Below, in pieces: positions 20,957 through 31,505 of a stretch of DNA of 64,000 nt (its first letter is position 1; each line of letters begins with the position of its first letter). The notes beneath the pieces were generated by a model. That model saw nothing but the letters and a program-made list of their open reading frames with translations, did not search any database and was not told the DNA's origin. This DNA is from Fremontodendron californicum (taxonomy: Eukaryota; Streptophyta; Magnoliopsida; Malvales; Malvaceae), in contig JAULJL010000048.1 of NCBI GenBank assembly GCA_030761205.1, positions 5,261,501-5,325,500 on the forward strand, written 5' to 3'. Made by a program: the position numbers and the translations under genes.

Positions 20957-21727
20957 GAAATTTTTGACTGTTGGGGTATTGATTTCATGGGACCATTTCC
21001 ACCATCTTTTGGTTTCTTATACATTTTAGTTGCAATAGATTATGTTTCAAAGTGGATAGAGGCAATTCCATGTCGAAATAATGATCACAAAACAGTGATT
21101 AAATTTTTAAAAGAAAATATTTTGAGTCGATTTGGAATTCCTCGATCTATCATAAGTGATGGGGGAACACATTTTTGCAACAAGGTTTTTGAAACATTAA
21201 TGAAGAAATATGCCATTACACACAAAGTTGCAACCCCTTATCACCCGCAGACAAATGGACAGGTAGAATTAGCAAATAGGGAGATTAAACAAATTTTGGA
21301 AAAGACGGTTAATCCAAATCGCAAAGATTGGTCTCTTAGACTTAACGATGCATTATGGGCCTATCGAACAGCTTTTAAAACAGCATTGGGCATGTCTCCT
21401 TATAGGCTAGTTTATGGAAAACCTTGTCATTTACCTGTGGAACTTGAGCATAAAGCATATTGGGCCATTAAAATGTTCAACTCAAACCTTGATGACGCTT
21501 CTAATTTACGGAAATTACAAATAAATGAACTTGAGGAACTCAGAAATGATGCATATGAGAATTCTAAAATTCATAAAGAAAGAACTAAAGCCTTTCATGA
21601 CAAGTTAATTTCAAGAAAAACATTTGATGTTGGGCAAAAAGTTCTACTTTATAATTCTAGACTTCACATATTTCCTAGTAAGTTGAGATCAAGATGGACT
21701 GGCCCATTTGTGGTTAAGCATGTGTAT
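20951..21727 (+). pseudogene. Integrase fragment D
   Basis: This is the middle and C-terminal part of Athila-type integrase, from just before WGIDFMG to KHVY. It carries all three catalytic residues but no zinc finger. It is fused in frame with a short stretch read from LOG sequence upstream and ends at the LTR that begins at 21728. The 3' breakpoint is identical to that of fragment B at 13560, although the coding sequences differ at several positions. Confidence 0.88.
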
Positions 21728-23230
21728 TGATGGAGACTCAATTAAGAGTTGTAAACCCAAGTGCAGGTTATGTTCAAGTAATAAATTCTCGGGTGTCCGA
21801 GGTCGAACCACAGGGAAGCGTATTAGTAAGTATAAGTTTGTAAATATATAAGAAAAAGAAAGTAAACAAGATATTAGAGAATCAACAACAAAACAAGATA
21901 AACAAGATATTAGAGAACAAAATAAACAAAATAACATAAAAGAAATTAAACAAGATATAAAAAACAATAAGAAAAGATGTTGAGGTTAGAGAATCCACTC
22001 TTGGTGTTATGCTAAGATTAATATTGTTTTATTACACAATTGAAATTCACACATAAGGGAGGTTCCAATCGGAAGGTTTAGCAATTCAGTCCAAATTGTC
22101 CAACGTCCATAGCATATGATATTATGTTCATTTGGTGTCCTCAAAACTCATAAAAAGAGTCCAAGCATTCCTTATGCCAAGGTATATGTCTACAACAAAT
22201 CAAGGTTATGAAACCAAGCATTTACTGTGCCATTTTCATTGTCAATAATGAATCAAGATCCCTACTTTGCAAGTATGATTTTAAACCAAAAGAAAATATT
22301 ATCTATACTAGTGTTTATAAATGATGATTCATTTTAGCTCATGTTTAAGAGACTAACCTTAGCATTTACCAAAAGCTTCACCTCATCACCTCAACAATAT
22401 GATTAGCAACACATACTAGATATGAATAAAATGAAAAGAAATGTAAGAAGCATAAGTAAATAAAGAAGAAGAAAACTAGAGAAAGGAAAGAAGAAGAAAA
22501 CTTAGAGAATTTTATTACAATGGCTAATATCCTCCCAATATACCATCTCCTCATCCAAGGCCCTCTATTTATACACATTTTGGAGAGCTAAATGACAAGA
22601 GACAAGCTTTATAAATTTCAAAGGTAGGTATAATAGGTGGGTGCATTTTTCTAACAATTGTCGTCATATTGTATGACAATTCTGATCAGCCAGCTTGATG
22701 GTTGATTTTGTCAATGTTGGATGCTTGATCAAATCAAATGGTCTTCTAGAAAAATATTCCCCTATTCGTTTGTGATCCATAGCCGTTGGAATCAGATCAT
22801 TTTATCATGTGGATCAGAAGATATGGTCAAAATACCAAAACTGGTCAGAACAGACGACATTGCACATCAGCCAACTTGATACCACATTTCGCTAGGGAAA
22901 ACGACTCCGTTTCAAGAAGTGTAAAGCATGAAAAAGATAGATATGTCTCTTAACTTTGCACTGTAAAAATTTCAGCCTTAATGCTTCAGTGAAACTCCAG
23001 ATATAGCTGATATGGAAAAAGGTGTCGGAACTGGAACTGAACTGGATTTGCTCTTAATTCTTGATTTAACCTAGTAATCTGAAATCACTCAAAGAAACTT
23101 GTGAAAACCACCAAATTACATAAAAATATAAAAGATCATAAACACAATTAGACTAAGCAATAATAACTCGTATTTGACACAAAACAATAATAAAACATAA
23201 CTAAAAACTATATAATTATACGAGTTATCA
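21728..23230 (-). repeat. LTR D (3' LTR of the minus-strand fragment)
   Basis: 1503 bp, very close to LTR B. TATA box at 22566-22573. Polypurine tract complement to its right reads CACCCTCACACTT, one base changed from the other copies. Confidence 0.92.
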
Positions 23231-24846
23231 CACCCTCACACTTAGATTGTTGCTAGTCCCTAGCAACGACTCAATCCTAGAAAAAAAAAATAAACAGGAA
23301 AACAAGTTAAAGGGATCTCAAACAAACAAGCAAGATCAAGCGTAAGAATTGGCAAGGCATCTAATTAAGTATAATTGGCATATTAAGTTCGAGTAAAGGG
23401 TCAATGAGATTAAAATTGAAGGCATTACCGTACGATTGAGGAACTTCCTTCTTGGCGAGACTTTAGCTAGCCATGGAGGACTAGGCAAACTATAGCTTCA
23501 TAAGTACACATGCTAAGATCCTTGTCACCGCAGTTCACAAGTGAACTTGACAAATCTGATCGGTACAGAGATGAATCTGAGGCTTATGGACAAGTGAGGG
23601 GTGGAATGTTCAAACATAATCTGAGGTTTATCACAAGTTAGGCTCAAGAAATATAATAATAATGTGATCAATCCTCTCAAAATATTTCCATTCTCACTCA
23701 TCCTTAGTCCTATGTTCAACATTAATATTTTGAAAAGAAAACAAAAAGCAAGAAAAGACTCGATCCAAAGAAAATAGAAAAGTAAAAACCTCTCTATAAT
23801 GAAGAACCTCGAATCTTGAATTCTGATTTTTTTTAAGCACAAGTGATTTTCTTTTGATTTGTGCCCTCATTGGGACATCTTTTATGCACAATCACATATA
23901 TTCATAATCATCATTCTTGTTTTTTTTTTTTTCAGAAATCACATTGGATTCCATACTTTCTTTTTCTTTCTTTTCATTCAATTGATCAAACAAGACAGAT
24001 TTTCATCAGCTCTTTTTTTCAGCATCTTTTTCTCAACTCATCACAACATTGTTTTGGCATCAATAAGTTTGAAGTTCACGACTCTAAAAACAGTCACTCA
24101 TTCTAACTACCCTCTTTTGCATTATTCCCATTTTTTTTTTTTAGATTTCAAAAGATAACAAAATAAACAAGAAGGAAACACACAATCCCAAACCCAATGA
24201 TCACAAATATTATCATAAAAGTATAAAGAGGGAATGGGGTCGGAATCGTATCCGTTCACTTTGGCATAATTTCTGGAGTTCATATCTAGGGATCCAACCC
24301 GAAGGTTTACAACCTATGGGCTCCTAATGTAAGGGGGCAAAGATAAGGGGCTTTCTGGATAGTGACTTTGTTCTAAGATCAGATCATGTATAGATGCAAG
24401 CATCTATGTGATGACCTAAATCTGCATGTGGAATGAAGAGAAAAAGTAAACTTAATATGTCTTCCCAGTTTTCCGTGGCTTTCCAAAGGCTCACCATGAA
24501 TTCACATTCCAACAAAAATCGAACCGATCTGCCAAAAACAATCTCAAAGACATTTGATCATCAAAAATATTCAATTTTTAGAAAACCAAATTGAAAATAA
24601 CCTAGATAACTTAATCAAAGCCTTTGTAACTCTATTGCTTTATCCACATGCTTGCCAAGATTATACTAATACTCAAAAAAAAAAATACATACACGAAAGT
24701 AGTAAAACACATGCAGATAATAAACGGATCAGATAGTGTTTTTTTTTTTTTTTGAAAAGATTAAATCAAACTGACAAGGTATGTCTCAAGTCTCCCTTAC
24801 TCAGACCTTGTTCAGAATGAATACTTCTAAATGGCTTAAAACACAA

Positions 24847-24891
<45 letters not shown>

Positions 24892-25036
24892 TAGCAAAAT
24901 ATGTCCCTTACCCCTACTAAAATATGACATTGTCCCCAATGTCAAATTTTAAAGGTAGAATTTAGGAGATATTACTCGTAGAGGTTGCTAACCACTTATT
25001 ATAACTGAGACACAACAAACAAAATGTTAGATTATG
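23231..25036 (-). other. 3' untranslated region of fragment D
   Basis: About 1.8 kb of noncoding sequence between LOG and the LTR. It contains an uninterrupted T run of more than 30 bases near 24850-24886, a second T run near 24739, and the perfect hairpin TGACATTG-loop-CAATGTCA at 24925-24944. Open frames here are low-complexity and not conserved. Confidence 0.75.
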
Positions 25037-25684
25037 TCACAAAGACAAAGTGCAATCCACTCCTTGCTTGTCTATATCTCTTTTTCTTTTTCCGAGCGTT
25101 TGCGAAACAACCGTAGCAGGTAAATACTCATAAGCTTGGAGCTTTTTGAGTAAATCTTCAATGGTTGTAGCAGAAATTATGGTTCTCCTTGCCTCTGAAA
25201 ACATGAATCCATTTTCCACAGCATTATCTAAATATGAAAGCAAATTACTAAAATAACCATTAATATTAAGCAAACCAATGGGTTTCTTATTTGTGACCAA
25301 AGATGACCAAGAAGCCACGCAAGCTATTTCTTCCAATGTACCCAGACCTCCTGGTAAAGCAATGAATGCATCGGCAGAATGGTACATGATTGTCATCCGT
25401 TCAGGGATACTCCAGACTTGTATTTCCTTACCCACGGTAGGTCCACAAAAACCTGTGAATAGTTTTGGCACGATTCCTAGAACTGGACTTCCTCCGGCGT
25501 GTGCTGCTGTAGCGACTGCTCCCATTAAACCCGTACTACCGCCTCCATAAATCAACTGGATCTTTTGTTGGGCAAGTATTACTCCAACTCTTATGGCTTC
25601 ATCAGCTAATATTTTATTTTTCCCTGGATAAGCACCTCCAAAGACACAAATTTTTTCAATGCGCTGGGACGAAGTACTTTCAAT
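25037..25684 (-). CDS. LOG-like protein, start codon lost (fragment D copy)
   Basis: This is a full-length LOG frame with intact GGAYPGK, YGGGSTGLMG, PERM and PGGLGTLEE motifs, but the usual ATG at 25684 is ATT. The frame is open upstream to another ATG at 25720, which would add 12 residues (MYSFSFRHSKKK). That alternative start lies upstream of the CAG of the proposed acceptor, so it would be used only by an unspliced transcript. It is otherwise undamaged. The family role is hydrolysis of cytokinin nucleotides to free-base cytokinin in the cytosol or nucleus. Confidence 0.75.
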   Translation of the reverse strand: MESTSSQRIEKICVFGGAYPGKNKILADEAIRVGVILAQQKIQLIYGGGSTGLMGAVATAAHAGGSPVLGIVPKLFTGFCGPTVGKEIQVWSIPERMTIMYHSADAFIALPGGLGTLEEIACVASWSSLVTNKKPIGLLNINGYFSNLLSYLDNAVENGFMFSEARRTIISATTIEDLLKKLQAYEYLPATVVSQTLGKRKRDIDKQGVDCTLSL

Positions 25685-26047
25685 TTTTTTTTTCGAGTGC
25701 CTGAAAGAGAATGAGTACATGGTGTAATATATAGAGGACTGAGTAGTGAATCAGACAAGAGTAATAATGTCGCCGAAAGTGTATTTGACCTTTCAGAAGA
25801 AAATGTTAACCTAACAAAAGATTTTTGCGTGATTTCAGGAAGAAAATCAAAAAGAGAAGAAAAATCAACCGTAAAAGACCAATGAAAAAAAAAAACGAGA
25901 ATAATTACACAAATCGAACAACACGTAAATTAAACCGTAATGAAGTTATTGCAAATCAAACCAAAAGCTGAGAAGTCATTTATTGTAGTTGTGATTGTGG
26001 CTCACATCTTCCTCTGGTTTTACGTCCAGAAACGGCTTAAACGCCTT
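25685..26047 (-). other. ORF2-LOG spacer, fragment D
   Basis: Same noncoding spacer as in A, G and H, with the TATA-like motif and CAG-ending pyrimidine tract ahead of LOG (minus strand). Confidence 0.6.
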
Positions 26048-26402
26048 CTATGAGTCGAGGATATGCTTCCCATCCAGTTTTCTTACAAGCTGGAAAACAG
26101 GGTCTTTTAACATCTGATTCCCAAGATGTTGCCATTCCCTTTGGAATTGCGGCCATAAATCAAGAATTTCACTTTGTACGTCTCCACTAGGATGCGTCTC
26201 AAGAGAAAGTTGGATATTACCCAAATTCTCCTTACTCAGTCCATCCTTAATGAATTCAATTTTATCATCTCGATTAGAGGACGGAATCCCAATAGAACTA
26301 CATTTACCGTTACACGTCCATCGTGCACATTTGTGGCAATTTGAACTCATGCGCTTTGCTCTTCGCTTCTCTGCAAAAGTGCTTCTACCTGTACCTGGTA
26401 AA
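26048..26402 (-). pseudogene. ORF2, 5'-truncated (fragment D copy)
   Basis: Residues about 62-178 of ORF2 remain, including the basic stretch and all four cysteines. The N-terminal 60 residues are replaced by 3' untranslated sequence. An internal ATG at 26350 (MSSNCHKC) could start only a short product. Confidence 0.85.
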
Positions 26403-26775
26403 TATGTTATGTTAATATTGGCTTAACTCATTTATTTACATTCAAGCATGAATTTTTGTGAAATTCTTTGAGCTATTGATTAGTTTATAAGACTTGTTCA
26501 AAGACTGTCTCTAATTTATATTGAAAGGATTAGGAGTAAATATTTTTAGTGTATGTAGTTTACTTATATTTTAGTTTTTCAATGTTTGTGGGTATCGTTC
26601 TAGCAAACCCTCACGAGACTAAACTCGTCCACTAGGGACACCTAGGGGTTTAAAGGCTTGTGTCACATGCTAAGTGCCACCATGATTTCCTACGAAAATG
26701 GATTAGATTAGATTTTCTTATTTTATTTTTATTGAGTCGTTGCTAGGGACTAGCAACAATCTAAGTGTGGGGGTG
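26403..26775 (+). other. 3' untranslated tail upstream of LTR E
   Basis: Nearly identical to 34745-35123, the end of element E's own 3' region, and finishing with the polypurine tract CTAAGTGTGGGGGTG directly before LTR E. LTR E therefore has 3'-LTR context on its left and 5'-LTR context on its right. Confidence 0.8.
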
Positions 26776-28287
26776 TGATAACTCGTATAATTATATAGTT
26801 CTTAGTTATGTTTTATTATTGTTTTGTGTCAAATACGAGTTATTATTGCTTAGTCTAATTGTGTTTATGATATTTTATATTTTTATGTAATTTGGTGTTT
26901 TTCACGAGTTTCTTTGAGTGATTTCTGATTACTAGGTAAATCAAGAATTAAGGGCAAATCCAATTCAGTTCCAGTTCCGACACCTTTTTCCATATCAGCT
27001 ATATCTGGAGTTTCACTGAAGCATTAAGGCTGAAAATTTTATAGTGCATAGTTAAGAGGCATATCTATCTTTTTCATGTTTTACACTTCTTGAAACGGAG
27101 TCGTTTTCCCTAGCGAAATCGACCATCAAGTTGGCTGATGTGCAATGACGTCTGTGCTGACCTGTTTTGGTATTTTGACCATATCTTCCGATCCACATGA
27201 GCGAATGATCTGATTCCAACGGCTATGGATCCGTAACTGATAGGGGTATATTTTTCTAGAAGACCATTTGATCAGATCGAGCCTCCAACATTGACAAAAT
27301 CGACCATCAAGCTGGCTGATCAGAATTGTCATACAATATGACGAAAATTGTTAGAAAAATGCACCCACCTATTATACCTACCTTTGAAATTTATAAAGCT
27401 TGTCTCTTGTCATTTAGCTCTCCAAAATGTGTATAAATAGAGGGCCTTGGATGATTGTAAGAGTAACATTAGACATTGGTAGGATATTAGCCATTGTAAT
27501 AAAATTCTCTAAGTTTTCTTCTTATTTCCTTTCTCTAGTTTTCTTTTTTTTATTTACTTATGCTTCTTACATTTCTTTTCATTTTATTCATATCTAGTAT
27601 GTGTTGCTAATCATATTGTTGAGGTGATGAGGTGAAGCTTTTGGTAAATGCTAAGGTTAGTCTCTTAAACATGAGCTAAAATGAATCATCATTTATAAAC
27701 ACTAGTATAGATAATATTTTCTTTTGGTTTAAAATCATACTTGCAAAGTAGGGATCTTGATTCATTATTGACAATGAAAATGGCACAGTAAATGCTTGGT
27801 TTCATAACCTTGATTTGTTGTAGACATATACCTTGGCATAAGGAATGCTTGGACTCTTTTTATGAGTTTTGAGGACACCAAATGAACATAATATCATATG
27901 CTATGGACGTTGGACAATTTGGACTGAATTGCTAAACCTTCCGATTGGAATCTCCCTTATGTGTGAATTTCAATTGTGTAATAAAACAAGATTAATCTTA
28001 GCATAACACCAAGAGTGGATTCTCTAACCTCAACATCTTTTCTTATTGTTTTGTTTATATCTTGTTTAATTTCTTTTATGTTGTTTTGTTTATTTTGTTC
28101 TCTAATATCTTGTTTATCTTGTTTTGTTGTTGATTCCCTAATATCTTGTTTACTTTCTTTTTCTTATATATTTATAAACTTATACTTACTAATACGCTTC
28201 CCTGTGGTTCGACCTCGGACACCCGAGAATTTATTACTTGAACATAACCTGCACTTGGGTTTACAACTCTTAATTGAGTCTTCATCA
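26776..28287 (+). repeat. LTR E (5' LTR)
   Basis: Starts TGATAACTCG, ends TTCATCA. TATAAATA at 27432-27439. U3 carries two 24-bp direct repeats containing GACCATCAAG (27117-27140 and 27298-27321) and a TGACGTC motif at 27146-27152, features shared with LTR C but not with A, B, D, G or H. Confidence 0.92.
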
Positions 28288-28293
28288 AGTTTT

Positions 28294-28311
28294 TGGCGCC
28301 GTTGCCGGGGA
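28294..28311 (+). promoter_or_regulatory. Primer-binding site, element E
   Basis: TGGCGCCGTTGCCGGGGA, six bases after the LTR. Confidence 0.9.
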
Positions 28312-28344
28312 GGCAATACTAAGTATATAAGTTTATAAGTATAT

Positions 28345-28444
28345 TTATTTTTATTGGCTGGTTATACCGCCTAATTTGTATATTAACTTTGTTTTATTTT
28401 TATTGGCTGGTTATACCGCCTAATCTGTATATTAACTTTGTTTT
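28345..28444 (+). repeat. Leader repeat, two copies
   Basis: Two copies of a unit of about 48 bp containing TATTGGCTGGTTATACCGCC, between the primer-binding site and gag. Element H has one copy here, and LTR C has four inside its LTR. Confidence 0.85.
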
Positions 28445-31321
28445 ATGCTTGTTTGGCGACGTGATTTTAGATCTCGTCGTTTAGTTAGATTTTATTGTGA
28501 AACTTTTTCAGGTAATCTTTCTAATACAACTCCTACCATGGCTGACAATGAAAGTGTTCATGCTGAAGATGAGAACAGACAAGTACGCACCATGCGTGAC
28601 TACTTGCAACCAACTCGAAGCTCATCACCCTCTTGTTTTATTTTTCCTCTCAATGCAAACAACTTTCGTTTTAAACCAGGTATGATAGCTTTGCTTCCAA
28701 ATTTCCATGGGTTAGAATCGGAAAGTGCTTACTCGTTTCTAAAAGACTTCGAAGATGTATGTGTCACCTTTAATGACCAACAATGTACAAATGAAATTGT
28801 CAAGCTAAAATTATTTCCTTTTTCTTTAAAAGATAAAGCAAAAATTTGGCTTCATAATTTAAAACCAAGGTCAATTGGCACGTGGCAAGAATTACAAACT
28901 GAGTTTCTAAAGAAATTTTTCCCAGCACATAAAACTACTGCTTTGAAAAGACAGATTCAAAATTTCAATCAAAATCAAAATGAAGCGTTTTTTCAGTGCT
29001 GGGAGCGTTTTAAAGATTTGTTAAGTTCTTGTCCACATCATGGTTTTGAAAAATGGCGTCTTATTAGTTTCTTTTATGAAAGTTTAACTCCCGAAACTAA
29101 ACAATTTGTTGAAACAATGTGTAACGGTGAGTTTCTAGAAAAAGAACCTGAAGAAGCCTTTGACTACCTAGACCATTTGGCAGATAACTCTCAAGCCTGG
29201 CACACAGATAGTTCCTCTGAAAGTTTCAATAGATCTAATCTTGTTTCTAACAGAGGTAAATATCATTTTAGTCAAGAAGATGAGATAAAAGCTAAAGTAG
29301 CCAATTTGGCTAGAAAGATTGAAGCCATGGAACTTAGAGAAGTAAAAGAAGTCAAAACGGTTAAAAATGAAGAAAGTTGTGGAATTTGTGAAATCATGGG
29401 ACACCCCACTTCTGAATGTCCAAACATTCCCATTCTTAAAGAAGCGTTGCATGATCAAGTAAATTCCATAAACACATTTAAAAAGCCTTTTCCTTCTCCT
29501 TACTCTGAAACGTATAACCCTGAATGGAGGAATCATCCCAACTTCAGTTGGCGGAATAATAATCATGTTCAGGTACCACAATCTCAAAAGCCGGGCAACA
29601 CTTTTTCCTATCAACCTTCACGTGTACAAATCTTGGAAGAGACATTGCAAGCATTCATGCAAACACAAGCAAATGTGAATAACCAAACTTCACAGGACAT
29701 CAATGAGATCAAAAACACCTTGTCCACATTGACAGCTTCATTACGCACTCAAGAAAAAGGTAAGTTTCCTGCTCAACCTCAGCCTAACCCTTCTACTCAA
29801 TGTCTTGTTTCTTGCTCCAATGAAACTCAACAGGAAAATGCCAGTTCTATCACAACTCTTCGAAGTGGAAAGGCAATTGACAAAAACATTCCATCAAAAG
29901 ACCAAGATCCTCCTTCCCCTTCGAAAAGTAACGGTAAGGATGATGGTAAGTCTGAACTTCTTGAAAATTTGGACAAAGAAAAAGGTATGCATCCTGCTCC
30001 TTTTCCTCAAAGGTTGCAAACAATAAAGAATTTGAATCAAAATGCAGAAATTTATGAACTTTTCAAACAAGTTAAGATTAACATTCCTTTATTGGATGCA
30101 ATCAAACAAGTTCCATCTTATGCTAAATTTTTGAAGGACATGTGCACAGTTAAAAGGAAACATAATGTACAAAAGAAAGCATTTCTGACGGAAAGTGTGA
30201 GCTCAATCATTCAGCACCTTACTCCACCAAAATTCAAAGATCCTGGATGTCCAACAATCTCATGCATCATTGGAAACACTAGAATAGAACATGCATTGCT
30301 TGATCTTGGTGCTAGTGTTAATCTTTTGCCTTTTTTTGTTTATCAACAGTTAGGTTTAGGTGAACTCAAGGAAACACCTGTTACACTTCAACTAGCTGAC
30401 CGCTCTGTAAAAATTCCTCGAGGGATAGTTGAAGATGTTTTGGTTCAAATTGATAATTTTTACTTCCCTGTTGATTTTATTGTTTTGGACACACATCCTG
30501 TTTCAAATCCAAATGTTCAAATTCCTGTTATATTAGGCCGTCCATTTCTTGCAACTTCTAATGCTCTGATAAATTGCAGGAATGGTATTTTGAACATTTC
30601 TTTTGGAAATATGACTTTAGAATTAAATGTGTTCAACATTTGCAAGCAGCCTGGTGATGATTCAGAAGTACATGAAGTGGATTTCATTGAAGAACTTGTT
30701 CATGAACATCTCACCACTACCACATTCCATGATCCTTTAGAAGCTTATTTAATTGAATGTGAGTTTGATAATGCTTCAGAAATTTCACACACTGATTCTT
30801 TGTTAAATTCTTTTCAGGATAAGCATTGTTGGAAACAAAAGTTTGAGGAACTTCCATCACTCACAAATGTCACTGTACCATCAACTATTGAACCACCCAA
30901 GCTGGATTTAAAACCATTGCCATCCGAGCTAAAATATTCCTTTTTGGGTGAGAATGAAACTTTTCCAATCATAAATGAACTTGAGGAACTCAGAAATGAT
31001 GCATATGAGAATTCTAAAATTCATAAAGAAAGAACTAAAGCCTTTCATGACAAGTTAATTTCAAGAAAAATATTTGATGTTGGGCAAAAAGTTCTACTTT
31101 ATAATTCTAGACTTCACATATTCCCTGGTAAGTTGAGATCAAGATGGACTGGCCCATTTGTGGTTAAGCATGTGTATCATTATGGAGCAGTTGACATTGA
31201 GAATCCTCAAAATGGTAACGTATTCAAGGTAAATGGACAAAGACTCAAACTCTTTTTGGAAAATCATGTTACTCAAGAAGAGGTTGTTTTTCTTTCTGAT
31301 CCTTGTTTTGAAAATAACTAG
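28445..31321 (+). CDS. gag-protease fused to integrase C-terminus (element E)
   Basis: This is an intact 958-residue frame. The gag domain lies at about 60-250, followed by a complete zinc knuckle C-x2-C-x4-H-x4-C near 312, the late-gag FPQRLQ segment and the protease site DLGAS near 620. At about residue 840 the frame jumps from the region before RT into INELEELRND of the integrase C-terminal part, over a shared ATAA. RT, RNase H, the integrase zinc finger and the catalytic triad are all absent. The C-terminal GPF-containing segment is kept. It could still make gag and an active protease, so it may form particles, but it cannot copy or integrate by itself. Confidence 0.88.
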   Translation: MLVWRRDFRSRRLVRFYCETFSGNLSNTTPTMADNESVHAEDENRQVRTMRDYLQPTRSSSPSCFIFPLNANNFRFKPGMIALLPNFHGLESESAYSFLKDFEDVCVTFNDQQCTNEIVKLKLFPFSLKDKAKIWLHNLKPRSIGTWQELQTEFLKKFFPAHKTTALKRQIQNFNQNQNEAFFQCWERFKDLLSSCPHHGFEKWRLISFFYESLTPETKQFVETMCNGEFLEKEPEEAFDYLDHLADNSQAWHTDSSSESFNRSNLVSNRGKYHFSQEDEIKAKVANLARKIEAMELREVKEVKTVKNEESCGICEIMGHPTSECPNIPILKEALHDQVNSINTFKKPFPSPYSETYNPEWRNHPNFSWRNNNHVQVPQSQKPGNTFSYQPSRVQILEETLQAFMQTQANVNNQTSQDINEIKNTLSTLTASLRTQEKGKFPAQPQPNPSTQCLVSCSNETQQENASSITTLRSGKAIDKNIPSKDQDPPSPSKSNGKDDGKSELLENLDKEKGMHPAPFPQRLQTIKNLNQNAEIYELFKQVKINIPLLDAIKQVPSYAKFLKDMCTVKRKHNVQKKAFLTESVSSIIQHLTPPKFKDPGCPTISCIIGNTRIEHALLDLGASVNLLPFFVYQQLGLGELKETPVTLQLADRSVKIPRGIVEDVLVQIDNFYFPVDFIVLDTHPVSNPNVQIPVILGRPFLATSNALINCRNGILNISFGNMTLELNVFNICKQPGDDSEVHEVDFIEELVHEHLTTTTFHDPLEAYLIECEFDNASEISHTDSLLNSFQDKHCWKQKFEELPSLTNVTVPSTIEPPKLDLKPLPSELKYSFLGENETFPIINELEELRNDAYENSKIHKERTKAFHDKLISRKIFDVGQKVLLYNSRLHIFPGKLRSRWTGPFVVKHVYHYGAVDIENPQNGNVFKVNGQRLKLFLENHVTQEEVVFLSDPCFENN

Positions 31322-31505
31322 ATGTAAATATAATTTTTACTAATTTCCAAAAAAATAAAATAATAATAATACATTTCTTTTAACCCCGGTTAAATGGCGG
31401 ATAACGGTACTCCGTGATTTTTTAAGTCGGTTCCATCAGCTACCCACAAAACTGATATTGTATATAAATTTCTCTTTCAATTTCTCTTTTATTTTTTTTT
31501 TCAGG
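31322..31505 (+). promoter_or_regulatory. ORF2 upstream region with TATA-like and acceptor-like signals
   Basis: Between integrase and ORF2 lies a GC-richer block (CCCCGGTTAAATGGCGG), a TATATAAA at 31461-31468, and a pyrimidine tract ending TTTTTTTTCAG|G directly before the ORF2 ATG. The same signals precede ORF2 in A, C, G and H. They could serve as an internal promoter or as a 3' splice site; neither is proven. Element E has an extra AT-rich insert near 31340-31378. Confidence 0.5.

Larger units (their letters stand above)
21728..26402 (-). mobile_element. Fragment D: 3' half of a minus-strand Athila-LOG element
   Basis: Read on the minus strand: truncated ORF2, LOG, 3' untranslated region and 3' LTR. 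The 5' part is missing; ORF2 is joined at 26400-26403 to plus-strand 3' untranslated sequence of the E type over a shared AAAT. Confidence 0.85.

Noticed and set aside
28015..28338. Frame of about 100 residues at the end of each LTR, rich in Leu, Ile, Ser and Cys
   Set aside because: It recurs because the LTR recurs; it is built from AT-rich low-complexity sequence and runs across the LTR end into the primer-binding site. I do not treat it as a gene.
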